Shown here piece after piece: positions 15,426-24,407 of a stretch of DNA of 52,092 bases. The DNA is from a virus. How positions within the stretch are numbered: position 1 is the first letter of the stretch; every line of letters starts with the position of its first letter. Location: the IMG/VR virus record IMGVR_UViG_3300047380_001099, positions 1-52,092 of that record; one strand, written 5' to 3'. Made by a program: the position numbers and the translations under genes. The notes below the pieces were generated by a model. It saw only the letters and a program-made list of their open reading frames with translations. It made no database searches and had not been told where the DNA came from.

Positions 15426-16538
15426 ATGGCAAAAACAAAAAAACAATTTAGCTTTGACGATATTAACGCAGAGCTAGCTAATTTAAACCCATTGGGATCT
15501 GTAATGGATCAATCAACATTTAGTGAAGTTACAGAGTGGATTGACACTGGTAATTATCACTTAAATGCATGTGTTAGTGGTTCACTTTTTGGTGGATGGC
15601 CAAACAATAGATCTTGTTCGATTGCTGGACCTTCTGGAACTGGAAAAACTTATTTAATTCTAAACTCTGTTAAGAGAGCAATTGACATGGGCTATAATGT
15701 AATCTTTTATGATTCTGAGGCAGCTGTTGATAAAACATTAATGGAAAAGTTTGGCATTGATACTAAGAAAGTTAATTACCAACCATGTAATACTGTACAA
15801 GAGTTTAGAACTTCTGTTACTACAATTACTGGAAAGATGCAAGATGTAAAAAGAGCTGGTGGTGAAGTACCTAAGGTTATGATTATCTTAGATTCTGCTG
15901 GTAACTTAGCAACTGCAAAAGAGATTGATGATGCAAGAACTGGATCTGAAAAATCAGATATGACACGTTCTAAGATTCTTAAGTCTATCTTTAGAATTAT
16001 TATGACGCCATTGGCTGATTTAAAAATTCCATTCTTATTTACTAACCACACATACCAGACTCAAGATTTTATTTCAAGACAAGTTGCTGGTGGTGGAACT
16101 GGACCAGAATATGCAGCATCAATTGTTTTATTCTTAGGTAAAGCACAACTTAAAGAAGGTGGAGAAAAGGCTGGTATTATTGTAAATGCAAAACCAAACA
16201 AGAATAGATTTGCAAAACCACATCCTATTAAATTCCACTTGCACTTTAGCGAAGGTATGAACAAGTATGTTGGATTAGAACAGTATATTGACTGGGAAGA
16301 TATTGGTATTACTAGAGGTAAAATTGAAAAGGGTGTTAAAATTCCAAAGGCAACAGCAAGAGGCTGGATTTGTAAACACATAGATGAAGTTGTATCAAAT
16401 AAAGAATTCTTTAGTGAAAAAGTATTTACGCAAGAAATTCTAGAAAAAATCGATAAAAAAGTTTATGACTTATTTAACTATAATACAAGTACAGAGCTTA
16501 ATGTTGATGAATTAATGAGCGCAACAGATGAAGATTAA
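15426..16538 (+). CDS. uvsX: UvsX RecA-like recombinase
   Basis: 370 residues against about 390 in T4. The RecA core is clear: Walker A AGPSGTGKT (K74), NVIFYDSEAAVD, Walker B-like KVMIILDSAGNL, an LFTNHTYQ strand and the GGGTGPEYAASIVLFLGK region before the C-terminal strands. It forms filaments on single-stranded DNA for strand exchange, repair and recombination-dependent replication. The N-terminal WIDTGNYHLNACVSGSLFGG matches the usual UvsX/RecA pre-Walker segment. It overlaps the next gene by 11 bases and begins the recombination/helicase operon that runs to gp46. Confidence 0.93.
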   Translation: MAKTKKQFSFDDINAELANLNPLGSVMDQSTFSEVTEWIDTGNYHLNACVSGSLFGGWPNNRSCSIAGPSGTGKTYLILNSVKRAIDMGYNVIFYDSEAAVDKTLMEKFGIDTKKVNYQPCNTVQEFRTSVTTITGKMQDVKRAGGEVPKVMIILDSAGNLATAKEIDDARTGSEKSDMTRSKILKSIFRIIMTPLADLKIPFLFTNHTYQTQDFISRQVAGGGTGPEYAASIVLFLGKAQLKEGGEKAGIIVNAKPNKNRFAKPHPIKFHLHFSEGMNKYVGLEQYIDWEDIGITRGKIEKGVKIPKATARGWICKHIDEVVSNKEFFSEKVFTQEILEKIDKKVYDLFNYNTSTELNVDELMSATDED

Positions 16539-16827
16539 TGAGGATAATACTCCAATAAAGTATATTCTCGGCATAGAAAAAGATCTTCCAGGATATCCGA
16601 CCGGATTTGATATTGTCTATAATGAAGTAAGAATGTGTGAGCGTAGCCCTGACAGATATAAGGGTAGCTTCACACTTCATGCTTTAAAGACATATAGATT
16701 CCCTGAAACAGAACAACCACATTTATTAGAATCTTTAAAAGACTTAAAAAACTTAGGTCTATTAGAACAAACTAATAATGAAGAAGGTAAAGAAGCATAT
16801 AAAATTTTAATAAACCCATTTGAATGA
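16528..16827 (+). CDS. Unknown protein (99 aa) between uvsX and the oxygenase
   Basis: Starts inside the last codons of uvsX and ends with a TGA overlapping the next ATG. The sequence (YILGIEKDLPGYPTGFDIVY, SFTLHALKTYRFPETEQPHL) suggests a small mixed alpha/beta domain with a charged C-terminus. The T4 equivalent position holds gene 40, but no similarity is apparent. The tight overlap on both sides supports it being translated. No function is assigned. Confidence 0.65.
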   Translation: MKINEDNTPIKYILGIEKDLPGYPTGFDIVYNEVRMCERSPDRYKGSFTLHALKTYRFPETEQPHLLESLKDLKNLGLLEQTNNEEGKEAYKILINPFE

Positions 16828-17396
16828 TAATAGTAATAGATAACTTTGTAAAGGATAGAGTACTTCTTGATAAGATCCAAAATGACTCTAATTTTTTTAA
16901 TGATCCAGGTGAATATTACTGGTGGGATGGTTGGTGGAATAGTCCGACAAACTCAGTTAAAAAAGAACTTATAGAATATATTTGGGCAGAAAACTGTCCT
17001 ATAAATGAAATATTTACAATAGAAGGTTTTGAGTATTGGACTGGCATTCAGTCTTCAGTAGATGATGGTTTTAATAATAAGCTTGAGCTACATATTGATA
17101 AAGATGAAGAATTAATGAAAGCTACTGGCGAATTGTCAACACCAGACATCGGCACAGTTTATTATCCGGAGCAAGACTTATTTGAAGGTGGAATGCTAGA
17201 AATTTATTCACATGGCCCAGACAAAGATCCAGAAAGAATATATGCAAGGCCTAATAGATTAGTTATTTTCGATGCTGGTAAATATTATCATAGAGTAAGT
17301 AATGTTACTAGTGGTGTTAGAAAGGCTATTGCAATTAATCTTTGGTCTACGGAACCTACCGGTAAACAAAGTGGTTCATTTAGCATAGAACCTTAA
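16824..17396 (+). CDS. 2-oxoglutarate/Fe(II)-dependent oxygenase (prolyl 4-hydroxylase-like)
   Basis: 190 residues in the double-stranded beta-helix pattern. Iron ligands are H90 and D92 (LELHIDKDE) and H156 (KYYHRVSNV), and the 2-oxoglutarate-binding arginine is R166 (GVRKAIAINLW). FEGGMLEIY and RLVIFDAG are the typical intermediate strands. Such enzymes hydroxylate protein or nucleic-acid substrates and are common in T4-like marine phages with unknown targets. It is coupled to its upstream neighbour (ATGA overlap) and sits 10 bases before the helicase, so it is expressed with the replisome. Action on a base or on a replication or host protein is inference. Confidence 0.8.
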   Translation: MIIVIDNFVKDRVLLDKIQNDSNFFNDPGEYYWWDGWWNSPTNSVKKELIEYIWAENCPINEIFTIEGFEYWTGIQSSVDDGFNNKLELHIDKDEELMKATGELSTPDIGTVYYPEQDLFEGGMLEIYSHGPDKDPERIYARPNRLVIFDAGKYYHRVSNVTSGVRKAIAINLWSTEPTGKQSGSFSIEP

Positions 17397-17406
17397 AATA
17401 ATATAT

Positions 17407-18723
17407 ATGCAATTCGGACAAGATTTTGAGAAAATATTCTTTAGACTTTCTTTACAAAAGCCTAAATACCTACAAGCAATTAAAAGTGGATATTATACGT
17501 CCGAAGAGATTGATGTGCTTAGTCACTTGGCTAATAAATTCTATACTAAGTTTAATGAGACTCCAACACAAGAGCAAATTAAGCTACTAGTAAGCCACTC
17601 TAATAAAGCTAAAGATAAAGTCACTGATAATATATTGGATATGTTATTCCAAGTAGACTTAGATCAGTATGACGAAGAATGGTTAACTAGTACTGCAGAA
17701 TCATGGATTAAATGGAGAACTTTCGATACGTCTCTATTTGATACTATTGAGTATATTAAAACTACACAAGTAACTCCAGAAAATGCAGACTCAGTTATAC
17801 AAAAGGTTAAGGGTTTAATTAATGATAGAAATAATCTAACATTTAATTCAGATCTAGGGCTTAACTTTTTTGAGGTAGACTCACATGATCAGAAAGAATC
17901 CGAAAAGGTAAGTACCGGATATAACTTTTTAGATAGACTACTTGGAGGTGGTTATGATAAAGGTGGTAATTTAATTGTATATGCTGGTGAACAAAACATT
18001 GGTAAGTCTATTTACTTAGCAAATGATGCTGCTAACTTTGTAAAAATGGGTACAAATACTGTAGTTATTACTGCAGAAATGGCTGCTCATAAGTTTGTAA
18101 AACGTATTGGTTCTAATCTACTTAGTATTAATATTAATGACTATGCTGAAAAGGCTAAAAATAAAGAACATGTACAACGTAGACTAGAAGCAGTCGGTGA
18201 TGGATTTACACCACCTGGTGAATTGTTTGTTAAACAGTTTCCAACATCACAGGCTACTGTGTTAGATATTGAAGCTTATGTTAGTCAAATAGAAGAAGAA
18301 AGACAAATTAAAGTAGGAGCTGTAGTAATTGACTATATTAACATTTTAGCTAATTATAGAAATCAAAATACAGAAAACACTTATATGAAAATTAAGCAAA
18401 TTGCTGAAGACCTTCGAGCAATGGGCATACGTAATAATTGGTTAATTGTTACTGCAACTCAAATCACAAGAAATGGTTATAATTCATCCGATATTGGAAT
18501 GACAGATATTGCAGAATCTGCAGGTCTTTCACATACAGCAGATGTTATGTTAGGTATTATTCAAGATGATTTAATGAGAGCTAACGCAGAATATTGGCTT
18601 AAATTATTAAAGATTAGAGATGGTGAAGGTAAAGGAACTAAGTGTAAATTAGACATTGATTGGAATTATATGCGTTTAATAGAAACGGATGATATAACTA
18701 ACTCAAATCTACATAGCATATAA
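17407..18723 (+). CDS. gp41: Replicative DNA helicase (gp41, DnaB family)
   Basis: 438 residues against 475 in T4. A helical N-terminal domain (residues 1-150) precedes the RecA-like motor: STGYNFLDRLLGGGYDKGG, Walker A AGEQNIGKS (K200), VVITAEMAAHKFVKRI, Walker B VGAVVIDYINIL, and WLIVTATQITRNG followed by DIAESAGLSHTADVMLGI. It forms a hexamer that unwinds DNA ahead of the polymerase and interacts with primase; the primase (gp61) is not in this window. It lies between the oxygenase and gp33, 13 bases before the latter. Confidence 0.92.
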   Translation: MQFGQDFEKIFFRLSLQKPKYLQAIKSGYYTSEEIDVLSHLANKFYTKFNETPTQEQIKLLVSHSNKAKDKVTDNILDMLFQVDLDQYDEEWLTSTAESWIKWRTFDTSLFDTIEYIKTTQVTPENADSVIQKVKGLINDRNNLTFNSDLGLNFFEVDSHDQKESEKVSTGYNFLDRLLGGGYDKGGNLIVYAGEQNIGKSIYLANDAANFVKMGTNTVVITAEMAAHKFVKRIGSNLLSININDYAEKAKNKEHVQRRLEAVGDGFTPPGELFVKQFPTSQATVLDIEAYVSQIEEERQIKVGAVVIDYINILANYRNQNTENTYMKIKQIAEDLRAMGIRNNWLIVTATQITRNGYNSSDIGMTDIAESAGLSHTADVMLGIIQDDLMRANAEYWLKLLKIRDGEGKGTKCKLDIDWNYMRLIETDDITNSNLHSI

Positions 18724-18736
18724 TAAAAATAAAAAC

Positions 18737-19177
18737 ATGGCAAAAAACGATAAAATATTTAATAATAATTTTGATTCTCCAGACTTTGAATTAAATGGCA
18801 CTATAAAATTTGACTTAGATCCATCATTAGACGATGGCTTACATGAAGAAGAACGAATTCATTTTGAAATGATAGCAAGATGGATCCATGAATTAATTGA
18901 AGGCTCTAGGTTTAGTAAATTTAATAAAGTAGATGATTTAGGCAGATGTACTAAATTAAAGAAAGCAGATATTAATGAAGTTTACGGATTTATAGTAGAT
19001 GAAATGGTTGCTAAATACAGTAGAATAGATTTATTTAGTGAGCTTTGTGTTTATTTTGATATTAAAGCAGATAAGTTCTATAGCTCATTATCAAATGTTT
19101 ATAAAGAAGATCTTATTCAAGAGCTTGATATACGTACTGGAATATTAGATAGAAAAAATATTAAAAAATTATTTTAG
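18737..19177 (+). CDS. gp33: Late transcription co-activator (gp33-like)
   Basis: 146 residues against 112 in T4. The C-terminal 70 residues line up with T4 gp33: VYGFIVDEMVAKYSRIDLF corresponds to GFIIEKMVEEFGMSYLE, DIKADKFYSSL to SIPETQFAKFI, and the end NIKKLF to the clamp-binding tail LDFLL. In T4 gp33 binds the RNA polymerase beta flap and the sliding clamp, coupling late transcription to replication. The extra N-terminal 70 residues are acidic. gp55 and gp45 in this window would be its partners. Identification is by eye; the location between gp41 and gp47 would also fit a generic conserved phage protein. Confidence 0.6.
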   Translation: MAKNDKIFNNNFDSPDFELNGTIKFDLDPSLDDGLHEEERIHFEMIARWIHELIEGSRFSKFNKVDDLGRCTKLKKADINEVYGFIVDEMVAKYSRIDLFSELCVYFDIKADKFYSSLSNVYKEDLIQELDIRTGILDRKNIKKLF

Positions 19178-19178
19178 A

Positions 19179-20294
19179 ATGATTGAATCTAAAACTATTA
19201 AAGCTGGTGCAAATAGGGTTTGGGTATTAGGAGATTTACATTTTGGAGTTAGAGCTAATTCAGTAGAATGGCTTAATATTCAAAAAGAATTCTTTGAAAA
19301 AGTATTTATACCAACATTAAAAAAGCACGTAAAACCTGGAGATGTCTTAGTTCAAGTAGGAGATACTTTTGATAATAGACAATCTATTAATATTAAGGTT
19401 TTAAATTATGCTGTAAATCTTTTTGAAAGGCTGGGTAAAATACTTCCAGTTCATATTATCTGTGGTAACCACGATATATGGGCTAAGAAAAGTAATGAGA
19501 TTACTTCTATTGATAGTCTTAAGTGGATCCCAAATGTACAGATCTATAAAGAGCCTAAATTAATGAAATGGTCTAATCGTAATATTTTGATGATGCCATG
19601 GAGAAGAGACGCAGAACATGAAGCTGAAACTTTAGCAGACTTTCCAACAGCAGATATAGTATTTTGTCATTCTGAAGTAAGAGGTATTTACCTTAATGCT
19701 AAGGTTAAGAATGAACATGGTACTGACTCTAATATTTATGATAAGTATACAAGAGTTTATAGTGGACATATTCACTTTAGACAAGAACGTGGTAAATTAT
19801 TAATGGTTGGAGTTCCTTATCAATTAACTAGATCAGACTCTAATAATGCAAAGGGATTTGATCTTGTCGACTTAGAGGACATGTCAGAGACCTTCTTTGA
19901 AAACCATATATCACCTAAGTTTTTAAAATATAATGTCACACAGCTATTTGATATCACATTAGGATCGTTTAAATCACAGATAGAAAATAATTTTGTAGAT
20001 CTTTATGTTCCTAGTCAAATAGCAACATCAAATGCTCTTTCAAAGCTTATTAATAAAATTCAACATATTAGTAGAAAGCTAGAACCTAATATTTACCAAG
20101 AGGATAATTATATTGATAAAGATTTTCACGACATAGACGAGATAGAAGAAATGTATAAGAATTACAATATTCTTAATCTTTGTAATATGTATGTTGATGG
20201 TATTGGCGATGATGATGAAATGAAACAAAAGGTTAAGGCTAAGTTACAACAACTATACACATTATGTGCATATAATTATGATACCGACAAATGA
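19179..20294 (+). CDS. gp47: Recombination nuclease subunit gp47 (SbcD/Mre11-like)
   Basis: 371 residues, a calcineurin-like phosphoesterase. Metal-binding motifs appear in order: VWVLGDLHFG (D19, H21), LVQVGDTFDN, IICGNHDIW, VFCHSEV and VYSGHIHFRQ. With gp46 it forms the Mre11-Rad50-type nuclease that processes DNA ends for recombination and degrades host DNA in T4. The TGA overlaps the gp46 ATG (ATGA), so the two subunits are made together. It starts one base after the gp33-like stop. Confidence 0.93.
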   Translation: MIESKTIKAGANRVWVLGDLHFGVRANSVEWLNIQKEFFEKVFIPTLKKHVKPGDVLVQVGDTFDNRQSINIKVLNYAVNLFERLGKILPVHIICGNHDIWAKKSNEITSIDSLKWIPNVQIYKEPKLMKWSNRNILMMPWRRDAEHEAETLADFPTADIVFCHSEVRGIYLNAKVKNEHGTDSNIYDKYTRVYSGHIHFRQERGKLLMVGVPYQLTRSDSNNAKGFDLVDLEDMSETFFENHISPKFLKYNVTQLFDITLGSFKSQIENNFVDLYVPSQIATSNALSKLINKIQHISRKLEPNIYQEDNYIDKDFHDIDEIEEMYKNYNILNLCNMYVDGIGDDDEMKQKVKAKLQQLYTLCAYNYDTDK

Positions 20295-21961
20295 GAATAG
20301 ATTATATTGAATTTAAGAACTTTGCATCTTACGGAAATAAAGTACAACGTTTAGAATTTGACCAAGATCAATCCGAGTTGTTTTTAACATTAGGTAAGAA
20401 TGGTGATGGTAAAACCACTATTGCAAATGCAATTATTTATGGGTTATATGGAAAGGTAGAAGGTGTAAAGCTTTCTGACCTGCCGAATAGGATTAATAAA
20501 GATCTACTTGTAAAAATAGGTATTCAATGTGGTACTATGAAAATCGATATTGAAAGAGGACTTATGCCAAATAAGTTTTCTGTTATGATTAATGGTATTG
20601 AATTTGATAAGGCTGGTAAAAAATCGGTACAAGACTATTTAGAAGAAGAGGTTTTTGGAATTCCATACCATGTATTTAAAAATATTATTATTCTGTCAAT
20701 TAATGATTTTAAATCTTTTTTAACTATGAACAATAGTGATAAAAGACAAATTATTGATAGGATGTTTGGGTTCTCTATTCTTAATGATATGCAAAAGCAA
20801 ATCAAAGAAGAGCGCAAGCAAGTCAAAATGGATATTGACACTTATGAATCTGAACTTAGCCAGCTTTTAGAATCTATTAAATCAGTTCGCGGTAAACTAA
20901 ATACACTCTTAGAAGAATCTAATACAGCTAATAAATCTAAGATCGAAGAATTAAAAGAGGGTTTATTATCATTAAAGAGTACTGTTGAAAAGTTAGATGT
21001 AGAAAGAAAGAGCCATGAGGGTGAGATGAATAAATTTAATTCACAATATAATGATAAACATTCTGATGCTAAAGATATTAAAAGAGAAATAGATTACTTA
21101 AAGAAAAAGTTAGCTCTATATGAAAGTGGTCACTGTCCAACATGTGAAACTAAACTGGATTCAGAATGGCATACAAATCAAAAGTGTGAGTTTGAAGAAA
21201 ATATTAAAACTAACATGGATAGTATTAAATCATTTAAAGTTGAGATGGATGCTTTATCAGAAAAAGTAACTGATGCAAGAGAATCAAAACTAGAATTAGA
21301 GGGACAAATCAGAGAGCATAAGATTAATATGGGCCAATTAAAGGCAGAACTATTAAAACTTAAAAATACACCTGATGATAAAAACTTTGACCACTTAAAA
21401 ACTTTAATTACAGAGTTTGAAGATAAAGAATCTACTAAATCAAATGAGAAGGATAATCTAAATGCTGATTATAATTTTATGGAAATTGTAGAACAAGTAT
21501 TAGGTGAAGATGGAGTTAAGAATCTTGCAGTTAAAACTATTCTACCAGGACTTAATGCTAATATTGCTGCCATGGCCTCAACGATGCATTTACAATTCCA
21601 TATTAGATTTGATGAAAAGTTTGACTGTATTATTAATCACTTAGGTGAAGATATTAATCCACTTACTCTTTCTACTGGTGAACGTAAGAAAGCAGATTTT
21701 ATTATTATCATTGCAATTATTAAAATACTAAAGTTAAGATTTCCACAACTTAATCTTTTATTTTTAGATGAGCTCTTATCTTCAGTAGATCACGATGGCG
21801 TTTACAATATATTAAAGATATTAAATCAAGTTATCAAAGAAAACAAGATAAATACATTTGTAATTAATCATACGGTACTACCGCATGAGATTTTTGATAA
21901 GAAAATACAAATATATCGTGAGAATGGTTTCTCTAAATTCAGTATTGAAAATATAGAGTAA
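20291..21961 (+). CDS. gp46: Recombination nuclease subunit gp46 (SbcC/Rad50-like ATPase)
   Basis: 556 residues, close to T4 gp46 (560). N-terminal Walker A LTLGKNGDGKTT (K41) and the Q-loop region, a coiled coil from about residue 170 broken by a zinc-hook CPTC (about residue 282), then the returning coil, signature LSTGERKKADF and Walker B NLLFLDELLSSVDHDG near the C-terminus. ATP-driven closure of the dimer controls gp47 nuclease. It ends the uvsX-gp46 operon; a proposed late promoter follows 10 bases after the stop. Confidence 0.94.
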   Translation: MRIDYIEFKNFASYGNKVQRLEFDQDQSELFLTLGKNGDGKTTIANAIIYGLYGKVEGVKLSDLPNRINKDLLVKIGIQCGTMKIDIERGLMPNKFSVMINGIEFDKAGKKSVQDYLEEEVFGIPYHVFKNIIILSINDFKSFLTMNNSDKRQIIDRMFGFSILNDMQKQIKEERKQVKMDIDTYESELSQLLESIKSVRGKLNTLLEESNTANKSKIEELKEGLLSLKSTVEKLDVERKSHEGEMNKFNSQYNDKHSDAKDIKREIDYLKKKLALYESGHCPTCETKLDSEWHTNQKCEFEENIKTNMDSIKSFKVEMDALSEKVTDARESKLELEGQIREHKINMGQLKAELLKLKNTPDDKNFDHLKTLITEFEDKESTKSNEKDNLNADYNFMEIVEQVLGEDGVKNLAVKTILPGLNANIAAMASTMHLQFHIRFDEKFDCIINHLGEDINPLTLSTGERKKADFIIIIAIIKILKLRFPQLNLLFLDELLSSVDHDGVYNILKILNQVIKENKINTFVINHTVLPHEIFDKKIQIYRENGFSKFSIENIE

Positions 21962-21971
21962 TATGTTCTAT

Positions 21972-21983
21972 GATATATATAAA
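21972..21983 (+). promoter_or_regulatory. Proposed late promoter (GATATATATAAA)
   Basis: A variant of GATATATAA with one extra TA step, about 20 bases before the gp15-like ATG (22003). It marks the switch from replication/recombination genes to virion genes. Confidence 0.45.
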
Positions 21984-22002
21984 AAACAAGGACTTCTAAA
22001 GA

Positions 22003-23109
22003 ATGGCAAGTTATAATCTTAAATTTAATAAAGACGATAGTGTTGTAAGACATGTTGTTGTTGGCCTTCTAGCTGATCTAAATTCAAAACTAAGTTTTTG
22101 GAGACAGATTAACCAGGATGAAAGGGTAATAGTAGACGTCCCATTTTATTATGCAATTGCTGGCGATGAAAACTTTATGAGAGACAATTTTTTATTTAGC
22201 ACATTAAATGGTGAAAATTGTGATCCGGATCCAATAAAGGCAGATGGTAACTATGATAGAGTACCAAGAGGTATTGTTAATCTAACTAGTATTGCAATAG
22301 ATCCATCTAAGTTAGTTAATAAAAGAAACTTAGGTCAATATAATATGATTACACCAAATGGTGAATTTAAAGGTTTTGTGGCAGAGTTTGAAATGATTCC
22401 AGTTAATCTAGGTGTTGATATTGAAATTATACTATCTAGTCAATTAGATATGTTTAAGGTTACTGAGGCTATTATTAAAAAAATGTATAAGGCTAATTTC
22501 TATAATGTAGATGCTGGACACTTAGACGAGGGTACATATAGAATCTCTTCTGAGTATATGATGCCAGAAGATTATACACAAGAAAGACCTGTAGAATATG
22601 GATTTGATGACAAACAAAATCATAAAGTAACTTTTAGCTTAGAAATAAATTCATTTATACCTTCATTTGATTTTGAAGAAGATATTTATACTAAGTTTAT
22701 TAGAAGAGACTATAGCGATAATAGTGCAATCACTTCTAATTATGGTGATCCAAATAAATATATTTCAGGTATAGTAATCCCTGACACAGACCCGGGATCT
22801 GGTGAAGAACCAACATCACCCGGAACTGGTAATTTATATTATGATGCTGATGGAAGTGTTTGGCAATGGGATGGCGAAGATACATGGGTTCAAACTGCAA
22901 CAAATTATACACCAACTGAAGAAGATCTACCAGGATTATATGAAGAAAGCGTTAGTTTAATTAGAACTAGCAGAAGAAGACCTAATGATAATAGAATATT
23001 TACTATGGGTAATTCTAAGGTAAATAAACCGGGTACGACAGAGGATGATAAAACATTACTTGGCGATGATTATAACGTTACCGGTAGAGAACTTCCATTT
23101 AATGAATAA
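22003..23109 (+). CDS. Putative tail completion / sheath terminator (gp15-like)
   Basis: 368 residues against 272 in T4 gp15. The layout resembles gp15: RVIVDVPFYYAIAGDENFM, a GIVNLTSIAIDPSKLVNKRN strand pair, FEMIPVNLGVDIEIILSSQL DMFKVTEAI (domain like T4 PYDITFELYVMTRNIDDM), then FSLEINSFIPSFDFE. The region from about residue 258 is an apparent insertion with a Gly/Pro linker and a Trp-rich YYDADGSVWQWDG motif like those in exposed phage fibre segments. gp15 caps the sheath at the head-tail joint. The call is from arrangement and pattern, not a strong alignment. Confidence 0.5.
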   Translation: MASYNLKFNKDDSVVRHVVVGLLADLNSKLSFWRQINQDERVIVDVPFYYAIAGDENFMRDNFLFSTLNGENCDPDPIKADGNYDRVPRGIVNLTSIAIDPSKLVNKRNLGQYNMITPNGEFKGFVAEFEMIPVNLGVDIEIILSSQLDMFKVTEAIIKKMYKANFYNVDAGHLDEGTYRISSEYMMPEDYTQERPVEYGFDDKQNHKVTFSLEINSFIPSFDFEEDIYTKFIRRDYSDNSAITSNYGDPNKYISGIVIPDTDPGSGEEPTSPGTGNLYYDADGSVWQWDGEDTWVQTATNYTPTEEDLPGLYEESVSLIRTSRRRPNDNRIFTMGNSKVNKPGTTEDDKTLLGDDYNVTGRELPFNE

Positions 23110-23116
23110 AAAACAA

Positions 23117-23125
23117 GATATATAA
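23117..23125 (+). promoter_or_regulatory. Proposed late promoter (GATATATAA)
   Basis: Exact motif, 23 bases from its end to ATG 23149, in a non-coding gap. Confidence 0.5.
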
Positions 23126-23148
23126 AAAAATAAAAAATCTTAATTAAG

Positions 23149-24324
23149 ATGGCAAAACTAAATAAAAACATAATCTCACCAGTATTAAAACATAACCACG
23201 GTTTTGTTTTTCATGCGTCTGGGCAAGATTTTAAAATGACTGGAAATGTCGTAGAAGGTTTTAATAATACTTCTAATGAATTTAAAACACTAGTCAATGC
23301 ATTAAACCTTTTTACTATTAATGAAAGTGGAATTGAGTTCTATTATGATTTTAATTCTAAATCTAAAGTTAGTAAAATAAATGAAAATGCAACTTCTAAC
23401 TATGATATGTTGTTAGAATTAACTAATAAATTAGAGTTCTTAAATGAATCTAAATCAACACAAAGTAAAAGTGGTGCTAATAAGGCAGTAACTGAACTTA
23501 AAAAAGAAATAAAATTAGTAGAATCTAGTATACAAGAAATTAAAAGAGGTCCATTAGCAATACATTTTAAATATGATGCTAATGAGAATAAATTCTTTGC
23601 TAATGCTACTGAGATCCTTTCAGAAAATGTTACCGAGCATGTATTTGCTGCAGGCCAAATTAGATATGAAGATAAATCTCTTTTTGAAACTTTTAGTTTT
23701 GCAGGTAAAAACTTTGAAAGCTATAAAGTTTTAGAATTTATTACAGAGTCTATTGACAAGAATGTAAAAATGTTAACAATGAGAGCAGATAATAATATTT
23801 TTGTTTGCAGAATTAACGAGACTACACAAATTGTTAAGTTTCAAAAAATGTTAGCAGATGCTGCAATTGAATATGTTGCAGAAGAAACGGGTTCCGATAT
23901 TACATTTATGGTTGAAGATATTCTTGAATCGTTTAAAGAGAGGCGAGCTGAAAAGAATGCTAAAATTCAAACAATGTTTGAGATGATTGCATTTTTAAAA
24001 GATCAAAAAGGAAGGCTAGATGAAGCAGATAGAAATATTCCAGAAATCAAAGCTGCAGATACTTTATTAAATTCTGAAATCGATAGAATCCAAGAAGAAA
24101 TAAATAGTCTACAATCAGAATCTGTTTTAAATAGAAGTGATGGTTATGTTACAGCTACTATTAAATCTAAAACTGAAGGACTTAATCAAGATGCTGAAGT
24201 TAAGGTTGATGCACTAGAATATACATCAGCTGCAAAGGATGATATTTTAACAGTATTCGCTGGAGACGAACCAATGAGAATTGAAAAATTTAAAATAGTA
24301 TTACCTGCTGAAGAACTTGCATAA
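23149..24324 (+). CDS. Unknown late (probably virion) protein, 391 aa
   Basis: A soluble protein with Phe/Asn-rich N-terminal strands (HGFVFHASGQDFKMTGNV) and two coiled-coil stretches, about residues 95-130 (NKAVTELKKEIKLVESS) and 265-325 (RLDEADRNIPEIKAAD to EINSLQSES). It sits between the gp15-like gene and gp55, has its own proposed late promoter 23 bases upstream and ends at a strong terminator. Late expression and lack of enzyme motifs suggest a structural or assembly role. I do not recognise the family. Confidence 0.6.
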   Translation: MAKLNKNIISPVLKHNHGFVFHASGQDFKMTGNVVEGFNNTSNEFKTLVNALNLFTINESGIEFYYDFNSKSKVSKINENATSNYDMLLELTNKLEFLNESKSTQSKSGANKAVTELKKEIKLVESSIQEIKRGPLAIHFKYDANENKFFANATEILSENVTEHVFAAGQIRYEDKSLFETFSFAGKNFESYKVLEFITESIDKNVKMLTMRADNNIFVCRINETTQIVKFQKMLADAAIEYVAEETGSDITFMVEDILESFKERRAEKNAKIQTMFEMIAFLKDQKGRLDEADRNIPEIKAADTLLNSEIDRIQEEINSLQSESVLNRSDGYVTATIKSKTEGLNQDAEVKVDALEYTSAAKDDILTVFAGDEPMRIEKFKIVLPAEELA

Positions 24325-24346
24325 GTAGTATTTAAAATAATGGTTT

Positions 24347-24377
24347 AAAACCCACTTGGAAACAAGTGGGTTTTTTT
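24347..24377 (+). terminator. Strong intrinsic terminator before gp55
   Basis: AAAACCCACTTG (24347-24358), GAAA loop, CAAGTGGGTTTT (24363-24374) and a T-run to 24377. A 12-bp stem with a GNRA-type loop. Confidence 0.95.
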
Positions 24378-24407
24378 GCATATAATAGTAAACAAACTAA
24401 AGATAAC

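Noticed and set aside
16061-16381. Minus-strand frame opposite uvsX
   Set aside because: It is a shadow of the recombinase gene with no start context and is contained wholly within it.
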